Shown: positions 44,694 through 51,724 of the stretch, one piece after another
Layout: every line of letters begins with the position of its first letter
Numbering within the stretch: position 1 is the first letter of the stretch
Assembly: GCA_913056395.1 (NCBI GenBank)
Contig: CAJXMG010000008.1
Span: forward strand, 29,115 to 93,114
Direction of reading: 5' to 3'
Source of the DNA: an uncultured bacterium
GTDB lineage: Bacteria; Planctomycetota; UBA8108; UBA1146
DNA length: 64,000 nucleotides
Position numbers and translations under genes: made by a program
Notes under the pieces: generated by a model
Databases searched by the model: none
What the model saw: the letters and a program-made list of their open reading frames with translations, nothing else
What the model was told of the DNA's origin: nothing

Positions 44694-45974
44694 ATGAAAA
44701 GAGCAGGGGTGGCCGTGGAACAGCGACAGGGCGATGCGGGAAAACTCTCTGATTCCCAACGCGTCCTTCTACTGAAGAACCGCCCCAAAGTCCTCATCCT
44801 CAACTTCTTCTGGATGTTTCTCATCGTCATGCCGGTGGTGGTTCCGTTCATGGAGTCCTACGGCCTGGGCATGGCGGAGATCTATCAGTTGCAGGCGATC
44901 TTCGCCATCTCGGTGGTGCTGCTGGAAGTGCCCTCCGGTTATCTGGCGGATCTCTTCGGCCGCAAGATTTCACTGATTCTCGCAGGGGTCTTTCACGGCG
45001 CGGCCTTTACGGTTCTCGCCCAGTCCGGGGATTTCTGGGGCTTCGTGGTCTTTGAATTGTTGGCCGCCCTGGGCAACAGTTTCTATTCCGGCAGCGATGT
45101 CGCCCTCATTTACGATACCCAGGAAGCGCTCGGTGAAAGTGCCGAGGACAGCAGCATGCTGGGTCGCAAGCTGATGTGGTCGCAAGTCGGTGAGACGATC
45201 GCCGCTCCTGTGGGGGGGCTGCTCATTTTGGGGGGCATCACGTGGCCAGCACAGGTCAACGCCTGGGTGTCATGGATCCCCCTGTTGGTCACACTCACTC
45301 TGGTGGAACCTCCCAGACGGAAACTCGAGCACAAGCACCGCGAGAACTTCGGCCGCTTGCTCAAGATTATCTTCCGCTCCGAATCGATCCTGCGTTGGAC
45401 CTTTCTTTCCCTCGTGTGTTACGGGTTGACGACGCTGATGGCGGTGTGGGCATTTCAGGGCTACTGGAAATCGATGCAGGTTCCCCTCGTCTGGTTCGGC
45501 TTCCTGTGGGCCATCTACAATCTGACGGTGGGTATGACCGGCCGTTTTGCCACGGGCCTGGAAAAGAAGTGGGGACCGAGGGCGGTGTTGCTCTTCATCG
45601 CTTCACTGCCGATCACCGGTTACGGCGGGATGGCGCTCTTCTATCAGGGCCCGGAAACTACGATGGCATTCATGATCGGCGGAATCCTCATCGGTCTCAG
45701 TTTCAGCGTCAGTCGTGGTCTTACTCAGGTGGTGACCAAAGGAGCACTCAATTCGAGGGTTCCTGCGGAACTGAGAGCGACCGCAAACTCCCTCTCAAGC
45801 CTCGGAGTGCGCATCGGTTTCGCAATTCTCGGTCCCCTGTTGGGCTGGGGCTTCGACGAAAAGGGTTACAGTTCCAGTCTGTGGATCGCTGCAGGAGTGT
45901 GCGTCATATTCGCACTTTTCGTGCAATTCCCACTGGTTGGAAAACTCAAAGAAACTTCAAATCCGAATCGATGA
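44694..45974 (+). CDS. MFS transporter
   Basis: A 426-residue major facilitator with about 12 hydrophobic helices. Motif A is present in the first cytoplasmic loop (YLADLFGRKISLILAG). The charged N-terminus before helix one is about 30 residues long. The substrate is not apparent. The start ATG 44694 lacks a strong ribosome site (GGCAGG only). Its last codons are A-rich and lower in GC than the body. The stop overlaps a small frame at 45971. Confidence 0.88.
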   Translation: MKRAGVAVEQRQGDAGKLSDSQRVLLLKNRPKVLILNFFWMFLIVMPVVVPFMESYGLGMAEIYQLQAIFAISVVLLEVPSGYLADLFGRKISLILAGVFHGAAFTVLAQSGDFWGFVVFELLAALGNSFYSGSDVALIYDTQEALGESAEDSSMLGRKLMWSQVGETIAAPVGGLLILGGITWPAQVNAWVSWIPLLVTLTLVEPPRRKLEHKHRENFGRLLKIIFRSESILRWTFLSLVCYGLTTLMAVWAFQGYWKSMQVPLVWFGFLWAIYNLTVGMTGRFATGLEKKWGPRAVLLFIASLPITGYGGMALFYQGPETTMAFMIGGILIGLSFSVSRGLTQVVTKGALNSRVPAELRATANSLSSLGVRIGFAILGPLLGWGFDEKGYSSSLWIAAGVCVIFALFVQFPLVGKLKETSNPNR

Positions 45975-46081
45975 TTCGCGTAATTTTCGTGGTCGCACCA
46001 GCGGACAATTCCCGATTTGGAATTGTGAACGATTCAACAATTGACAGTTTTGAAAAACAGATGCTTGAACTGTCGAAGTAA
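45971..46081 (+). CDS. Possible 36-residue peptide overlapping the MFS stop
   Basis: ATGA overlap with the transporter stop opens a 36-codon frame: a hydrophobic start (MIRVIFVVAPAD) and a polar helix-like end. Overlap and codon pattern are suggestive, but so short a frame can arise by chance. It also continues an antisense-free alternative frame of the transporter gene. No homologue is recalled. Confidence 0.25.
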   Translation: MIRVIFVVAPADNSRFGIVNDSTIDSFEKQMLELSK

Positions 46082-46433
46082 ACAGGACACCATAACGATA
46101 CATCAGGATCGAGGGGGCCGGGTCGTCCGCGGAATTTCCGGAGGCGAAAACTGGCTGGGGAGATGCGACACTGCGGTTCGCCGTGATGTCCTGTTCCAGG
46201 GGAAAGGTCAGTACGGCCCCCTCCATATCCTTTGAACTTCCTTCGCATTTCCTTCGCATATCTATCCCTCGCGCCCGTCTATTCCACAAATGAACCTCCA
46301 ACATTGACATGATCTTTAAGATTGGCCCGGGCCAATTGAGTCCTTTGAAGTTGGTGTAATTCTTTTCAGCGAGTACAGTGCAGGCAGAGTGATCCGGCAG
46401 GTTTTACAGCCGGTACCGATGAAAGAGGAACCG
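46082..46433 (+). other. Upstream region of the alkaline phosphatase
   Basis: About 350 nt with no convincing gene. It contains the 11-bp tandem repeats at 46227-46259 and AT-rich sequence at 46330-46380 where a promoter probably lies. Alternative in-frame starts of the alkaline phosphatase (GTG 46389, ATG 46419) fall here but lack better ribosome sites. Confidence 0.5.
46227..46259 (+). promoter_or_regulatory. 11-bp iterated repeats upstream of the alkaline phosphatase
   Basis: Two perfect tandem copies of TTCCTTCGCAT (46238-46248 and 46249-46259) preceded by a third, degenerate copy (46227-46237, 7 of 11 matching). The 11-bp period places the units on one DNA face, as in direct-repeat sites of PhoB/OmpR-type regulators. 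The sequence is not the enterobacterial Pho box. It lies about 175 nt before the alkaline phosphatase ATG. Confidence 0.5.
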
Positions 46434-47879
46434 ATGTCGACCGATCGTATGACCCGAAGAGGATTTCTTGGAAGTGGAGCTGTTGCAGGAGCAGGACTCC
46501 TTTGGAGTTCCAGTCTCGGTGGCTGCTCTCTCGTTGAGGCGAAAGATGGCCATGAAGGATTGCAGGCCGGGTCCGAGTCACAAGCAAAGAATGTCATCTT
46601 CCTGGTTGCCGATGGCATGAACACCGGGACCTGGTCCCTCGCCGATTACTATCTTCAACATCAAAACAGTAAACAAAATCGTGGCGCTCGCAGAAGCGAG
46701 TGGGTGCACCTCTACGCAGAAAGACTGGTCAATCGAGCTTTGATGGAGACCTGCTCTGCGAACTCTCTGGTGACCGACTCTGCCGCTGCCGGCAGTGCCT
46801 GGGCCAATGGTCAGCGCGTCAACAACGGTTCCCTGAATGTCAGCCCAGAGGGCAAGATTCTGACTCCGCTGCATGATCTAGTGCAGAAAAGCGGTCGCGC
46901 TACCGGACTGGTGACCACGACCCGTATGACACATGCTACCCCGGCTTCCTTCGCCACTTCCGTGCCCAAACGGGGCATGGAAGACGAAATCGCTCTCCAG
47001 TATCTGGACAAGGGTGTCGATGTGCTTCTCGGGGGAGGCAGTCGCCACTTTTCAGCAGAGACTCGAAAAGACGGTGCCGATCTGTTCTCGAAGTTCCGCA
47101 AATCGGGATATGAGATCATGGGAAATCGGGATCAGTTAATTGGTGCCACCGAAATTCCGGAGCGTCTCCTCGGAACCTTCTGGAAAACACACCTGCCCTA
47201 CACTCTCGACAGTCAGCACAATCAAGAGATTGCAAAGTCGGTTCCGACTCTTGCTGAAATGATGCGTGCCGCTCTGAAGGTTCTCGATCGCAAGCCCAAC
47301 GGTTTCCTTCTTCAGGTCGAAGCGGGTCGTGTCGATCATGCGGGGCACGGCAATGACCCCGGCGCCATCGTTCATGATCAGTTGGCGTTTGATGAGTGCA
47401 TCGCCGTCGCCCTCGAGTACACCCGCGACAACCCGGATACCATGGTGGTGGTTACGACAGACCACGGCTGTGGAGGCTGCCAACTCAACGGCATGGGGGC
47501 TTCTTATCTGGATACGGACAAGACCTTCTTCAATGGCATCGACGCCCTGAAAAGCAGTTACGAAAATCTTCGCAATCAGTTTGGCGTGTTGTCCCGCCGC
47601 GATTTCAGGGCACTGGTCGAGGATTCGATCCAATTGGTTCTGACCGACGATCAACTGGATACCCTCGACGGACTCAAGAGCACCAATTACGGGGTTTCGA
47701 CACAGATCCGTAAATGGCACGATCCGATCTCGCGGACCGGGGTCAATTTCACCAGTAGCAATCACACCGGGGAGTTTGTCGAGTTGAGCGCATGGGGCCC
47801 AGGAAGTGGAAACTTCGGATCCTTTGTCACCAATACCGATGTCAACGCCGTGGTGCGTCGGGTGTTGGCACTTTCCTGA
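46434..47879 (+). CDS. Alkaline phosphatase (PhoA type), Tat-exported lipoprotein
   Basis: A 481-residue alkaline phosphatase superfamily enzyme. The Tat motif TRRGFLG is followed by a hydrophobic stretch and a lipobox-like LGGC, suggesting a Tat-exported lipoprotein. Metal and catalytic sites are NVIFLVADGM, nucleophile Ser116 in TDSAAAGSA, GGGSRHF, EAGRVDHAGHGND and VTTDHGCGG. It releases phosphate from monoesters in the periplasm. ATG 46434 follows GAGGA. Its 3' end overlaps the convergent gene at 47842 by 38 nt. Confidence 0.93.
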   Translation: MSTDRMTRRGFLGSGAVAGAGLLWSSSLGGCSLVEAKDGHEGLQAGSESQAKNVIFLVADGMNTGTWSLADYYLQHQNSKQNRGARRSEWVHLYAERLVNRALMETCSANSLVTDSAAAGSAWANGQRVNNGSLNVSPEGKILTPLHDLVQKSGRATGLVTTTRMTHATPASFATSVPKRGMEDEIALQYLDKGVDVLLGGGSRHFSAETRKDGADLFSKFRKSGYEIMGNRDQLIGATEIPERLLGTFWKTHLPYTLDSQHNQEIAKSVPTLAEMMRAALKVLDRKPNGFLLQVEAGRVDHAGHGNDPGAIVHDQLAFDECIAVALEYTRDNPDTMVVVTTDHGCGGCQLNGMGASYLDTDKTFFNGIDALKSSYENLRNQFGVLSRRDFRALVEDSIQLVLTDDQLDTLDGLKSTNYGVSTQIRKWHDPISRTGVNFTSSNHTGEFVELSAWGPGSGNFGSFVTNTDVNAVVRRVLALS

Positions 47880-48492
47880 GTTTTTCCTCGGCTTCCGCGG
47901 TTCCCTCCGCTTTCTCAACGACAGTTTTGGGATGCTGACCGAGCAGGCCCCGGGCGACCGCTGGGGTTGGCGGTTTGTTGCCGATGTACAATTTCAGGAT
48001 CAGGTCGAGGAACTCACGGTTTCCGGGGATCAGTGTCTTCTTTTTCCCCTGTTGGATCTCCAGCCCTTTTCCCGGCAAGCAGGTCAGTCGCATTTTGGAT
48101 CCCTTGGCAGCAGCCTCGACTGATTCCAGAAAGTTCTCAATCGAGGCCTTCAACTCTTCCTTGTCCGCGGGCTGGTTCGCCTTGATCGACTCCCGATATG
48201 CTTTGCGCATCTGGTTCTGGGAGAGAGCACGAACGAAGTGGAGTTCCAGACAGCGAATCGTGTTCTGCTGGAGCAACACTTCCGGTTCTGAACTGGGAAC
48301 TTCGACCCAAAGGGCTACGCGGTACAGATCGAGACCGAAGATTCCCCATTCGCACAGGGCCTCCCCATTCTTCTTCAGTGTTTTACCGGAGATCTCAACG
48401 GTGGTGGGAAAGGGATCCGCAGCTTGCGTCCAGGTTGAGAGACCGAAGACAAGAAAGCAGGAAAGCCAGACAAGGGACCAGCGACAAATCAT
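47842..48492 (-). CDS. Chalcone-isomerase-like exported protein
   Basis: A 216-residue protein with a Sec signal (to about TWTQAAD) and a region resembling the bacterial chalcone isomerase-like family: SGKTLKKNGEALCEWGIFGLDLYRVALW opens like the family core (here split: start at residue ~36, Trp/Gly/Tyr pattern), later ELHFVRALSQNQMRKAY. These bacterial proteins are not known to isomerise chalcones and may bind fatty acids. ATG 48492 has AAGGAAG upstream. It overlaps the alkaline phosphatase 3' end on the opposite strand. Confidence 0.78.
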   Translation of the reverse strand: MICRWSLVWLSCFLVFGLSTWTQAADPFPTTVEISGKTLKKNGEALCEWGIFGLDLYRVALWVEVPSSEPEVLLQQNTIRCLELHFVRALSQNQMRKAYRESIKANQPADKEELKASIENFLESVEAAAKGSKMRLTCLPGKGLEIQQGKKKTLIPGNREFLDLILKLYIGNKPPTPAVARGLLGQHPKTVVEKAEGTAEAEEKLRKVPTPDAPRR

Positions 48493-48579
48493 GAAACTCT
48501 TCCTTAGGGGGCGGGTCGGTATTTTCAAATATCTCCATCGCTGAAGAGGTTGGCAACCCCTAAGCCCAGAGGATGATTC

Positions 48580-50235
48580 TCAGCGCTGGAATTGCAGGCG
48601 CTGTCCCGCCTTGTCGAGAAGCGGCCTCAGTTTGTCATACGGAAGATCCTGAACCGCAGTTCCCTTTCGAATCGCTTCAGCGGCGGCAATGCCGGCGGAT
48701 TCTCCGAGGACGAAGAAAACCGGCTCCATGCGGGCGGACCCAAAGGCGATATGGCTGGCGGAGATGGCAACGGGAACGATCAGGTTGGAACAGGTCTGGG
48801 GGGGCGGGACGATGGCGCGGTAGGAGATGGGCCACGGTTCAAATCCGTACACCTGAATATCACCTTCATTGCGAACTTTGCCGTCGATGATCCGCCGGTG
48901 AACATTGTGACTGTCCATGCCATAACTGGCGAGTCCCACAGGATCGTCGACGGTCATCTTCGCTCGCACATGGTTTTCATTCATTACCACTGTGGAAACC
49001 ATGCGGCGGCCTTCGCGCACGTACAGACGCCAGGGCCAGCCATCGTGATCGGTGAACTCATCTGCGGCCGGTTGCCAGCGATTCACTTCCTTGCGCACCT
49101 TCTCGGGAACTCGCGGGTGGTGGGCCAGGGTCCAGATCAAACCCTGCTGCCAACTGCGATGGGCTTCCTGGATCCGGGCCCGGTCCTCATCGGATCCATC
49201 CACGTAGCCGATGTTGCCGCCGATGAAGTCGGTGGAGACTGCTCCATTATTGTTCACATCCGATTTGCGATTGGGCATGTGAACGATGTGCCACGGAGTG
49301 AAGGTGGAGCCCTGATCGTACTGTCTCAGCAGCAACTCGTACTGTGAGGCGTCATAGTCGGCGGGTTTCTTCCAGGGGATTTGATTCTCTGGGTCATCGG
49401 TCAGGCACATGCGGAAGCAGTAGGCCTGCACCCCCTGGTCCGCAGTGCCATCTTCGGCGTGGGGCGGAGTGAGAAGCCCAGGTAGCCATGGTGAATCGGG
49501 ATCTTGCGGATCCACCCGTGCGCTGACCTCTTCCTTGAACTGATGTTTGGTCGCACGACCGTTTTGAACACCGTTGAGAGTCTCATCATATTGATCATTG
49601 GATTCGCGACCGACGGTGTAGGGCACCTGTGCCAGAGGCAGGAGATCTCCTTCATAGGAAGCATCGATAAAGACCCTGCCACGAACCATGCCACCCTTCT
49701 TCAGGCGCAGGCCGATCAGTCTCCAGGGGATGGAGCGGGTGGTGGCAGCGGCAGTGCGATCGATGGGAGAATTCCGCAGGACACGGACCCCCTCTTTCTT
49801 GAGCATCGACTCGATGGTGGCTTCGGCGATGTGGGGCTCAAAGGTCCACGCCACGTCTTCGCCGGCCTTGTGACCCCTTCCCTTGAAGTCACTTTTCTTC
49901 TGCCGACTCCAGGATTGCGGAGAATCGTAGTGCTTTCTCAGAGCCTGGTAAAACTCGCGGCCGATTCCGCCGACGGTGGATCCTGCTCCGACATCGGTGG
50001 CGCCAAGACCACTGGTGGTCAGGCCACCGAGATGTTCATGGGGAGAGATCAGAATCACTTCGAGTCCTGCACGCCGACCGGCGATGGAGGCAGAGATTCC
50101 GGCAGGAGTGGCGTCGTAGACCACCAGATCCGCTTCGAGGGGAGCCGGGCTCTGGTCTGAAGGATGGGTAACGTGAGTGCTCTGGGTAATCCACAGCAGG
50201 ATCAGTGTCAGAAAGCTGCCGCTGATTTGCATCAT
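48580..50235 (-). CDS. Secreted FAD-dependent oxidoreductase (FAD_oxidored type)
   Basis: A 551-residue exported flavoprotein. After a signal peptide, the N-terminal FAD fold reads VVYDATPAGISASIAG, the form seen in the FAD_oxidored family, where the usual GxGxxG is altered. HLGGLTTSGLG and the late VPVAISASHIAFGS region fit the same family. It probably oxidises or reduces a small substrate outside the cytoplasm. The start overlaps the stop of the mono-heme gene (ATGA), making it the last of four coupled redox genes. A catalytic role with the cytochromes as electron donors or acceptors is inferred. Confidence 0.85.
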   Translation of the reverse strand: MMQISGSFLTLILLWITQSTHVTHPSDQSPAPLEADLVVYDATPAGISASIAGRRAGLEVILISPHEHLGGLTTSGLGATDVGAGSTVGGIGREFYQALRKHYDSPQSWSRQKKSDFKGRGHKAGEDVAWTFEPHIAEATIESMLKKEGVRVLRNSPIDRTAAATTRSIPWRLIGLRLKKGGMVRGRVFIDASYEGDLLPLAQVPYTVGRESNDQYDETLNGVQNGRATKHQFKEEVSARVDPQDPDSPWLPGLLTPPHAEDGTADQGVQAYCFRMCLTDDPENQIPWKKPADYDASQYELLLRQYDQGSTFTPWHIVHMPNRKSDVNNNGAVSTDFIGGNIGYVDGSDEDRARIQEAHRSWQQGLIWTLAHHPRVPEKVRKEVNRWQPAADEFTDHDGWPWRLYVREGRRMVSTVVMNENHVRAKMTVDDPVGLASYGMDSHNVHRRIIDGKVRNEGDIQVYGFEPWPISYRAIVPPPQTCSNLIVPVAISASHIAFGSARMEPVFFVLGESAGIAAAEAIRKGTAVQDLPYDKLRPLLDKAGQRLQFQR

Positions 50236-51044
50236 TTCGGGAGGAGTCTGTTCATCGTTTTGATGGTGATCTCTTTTTCAAAGGCAGCCATGAAGGTTTC
50301 TTCATTGGGAACGAAGAAACCATCCGCAGGCCATTGGGCGCCGATCTCCGGTTTGTTTTCAAAGGACTCGATCTCTGCCAGATAGGAACGATAGGCATCG
50401 CGGAAAGCGCGGCGGACACCGGCGACAATTTGCAGGTACTCTGCTTCACTGACCGTTGCATGGGGATAGGACCACGTGGTCGCTCCCATGACATCATTCA
50501 GGGCCCAATCGGTTTTGGGCGAGGAAGGGTGCTCGTTGTGGCAGGTGACACACGCTTGCACACCAGCAACATCCGGGAACATGGCCGTTTCCAGATTGGT
50601 CCGGGAATCGGTGAAAAATTCGGGCTCCCGGGTTTTGAGAATTCTTTCAAAGCGGGTGACCTGATCTCCCTTGAAGGCATTGGTCGGTGTGATCGGCATG
50701 TGTGATCCCAGAATCAACTCGATTCCGATCTGCTGTTTTTGAAGACTTTCCGCTGCCTTGCTGAGGAACAGGGCAGGCAAGGGGCCGGCTTGCACATTTT
50801 CCTCTTCCCAATCTTCATCAAAGTTGAGCCCGACTTTCTTTCCTTCACCGACAATCTTTTTGGTGTAGAGGGATCGAACCGCATCATTTTCTGCAGCGAT
50901 GGTGGTCAAGACTTCGCGAATGGGAATCTCTGCACTGCCCCCGAGACGACCTTGTTCAGGAAGGGGCACCGGTGCGCTGGCAGCACTCCACACGATCAGC
51001 AGTACCAAAGTCAGCGCCAGCAAATGGGGGAGAGTGATCTTCAT
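50232..51044 (-). CDS. Mono-heme Tll0287-like (DUF3365) protein
   Basis: A 270-residue exported protein with an N-terminal hydrophobic signal/anchor, one c-type heme site CVTCH (165-169) and a sensor-like alpha/beta fold with QKQQIGIELILGS and RNLETA-like segments (here RTNLETAMFP). This matches the Tll0287-like heme domain found in photosynthetic and sensory proteins. A role as electron carrier or redox sensor of the operon is inferred. It overlaps both neighbours by 4 nt. Confidence 0.8.
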   Translation of the reverse strand: MKITLPHLLALTLVLLIVWSAASAPVPLPEQGRLGGSAEIPIREVLTTIAAENDAVRSLYTKKIVGEGKKVGLNFDEDWEEENVQAGPLPALFLSKAAESLQKQQIGIELILGSHMPITPTNAFKGDQVTRFERILKTREPEFFTDSRTNLETAMFPDVAGVQACVTCHNEHPSSPKTDWALNDVMGATTWSYPHATVSEAEYLQIVAGVRRAFRDAYRSYLAEIESFENKPEIGAQWPADGFFVPNEETFMAAFEKEITIKTMNRLLPK

Positions 51045-51724
51045 CGTTGGCTCTTTCTCTCTTCAGGGTATTTCGGCAGTTTTCCGGAATAGGGCGCGGG
51101 TTGATCGCCATCCAGGTATTGCTGAATCTGCTCAACCGAGAAAGCCTCAGAAAGCAGGGTGGGCGTCTGGTGTCCACGACTGCCGTGGAATTCATGGCAC
51201 TGAAGACAGGTTTCCCAGCGCTCTTCAGCGATCAGGGTGGTGTGTCGAGGAGTGATGGTATCCGGCTTTTTTCCCCATGTTTCATGACAGTGCATACAGA
51301 AGGTCATCGAGTGCACCACATTGACGGGTGAATGATGATCATGGCAGCCACTGCATTCGTGTTGTCCAAGAATATCTCGTAACTCGAAGTACTCGGAGTT
51401 GGCGAAGCGGTGGATCGGATGCAGGTTCCCCGGCATCTCGTGGCAATCCTGGCAATCCTTCGTGCCAACGGGATCGGTGATGAAGCCGACCCCACTCTCG
51501 CGGAAGCCGAGCCAGTGATGCACATTGGCCTGAACCTGTTGTCGCAACGTCCCCGGAGATTCCTGGTGACACTGTTCACAGGCCATTCCCTCATGCATTT
51601 CCCTGTCTCCACCAGGGCTGAGAAATTGTTCCTGTTCAGGAGAGTTGAAGGCGGTGATCAGAGTCACCGTCACGATCAATCCCACCCACAGGGGGCCGGT
51701 TCTCGGGAACCCTTTCTTCATCAT
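51041..51724 (-). CDS. Membrane-anchored pentaheme cytochrome c
   Basis: A 227-residue protein with one N-terminal membrane segment and five CXXCH sites: CEQCH (49), CQDCH (91), CSGCH (124), CMHCH (143) and CLQCH (173). This resembles NapC/NrfH or small multiheme electron relays, but the spacing does not match NapC closely. It would carry electrons from the membrane cytochrome b toward periplasmic acceptors. ATG 51724 overlaps the stop of the upstream gene. Confidence 0.9.
   Translation of the reverse strand: MMKKGFPRTGPLWVGLIVTVTLITAFNSPEQEQFLSPGGDREMHEGMACEQCHQESPGTLRQQVQANVHHWLGFRESGVGFITDPVGTKDCQDCHEMPGNLHPIHRFANSEYFELRDILGQHECSGCHDHHSPVNVVHSMTFCMHCHETWGKKPDTITPRHTTLIAEERWETCLQCHEFHGSRGHQTPTLLSEAFSVEQIQQYLDGDQPAPYSGKLPKYPEERKSQR

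Noticed and set aside
45242..46081. 279-codon plus-strand open frame
   Set aside because: Alternative frame of the MFS transporter; only its last 36 codons beyond the transporter were kept as a weak candidate.
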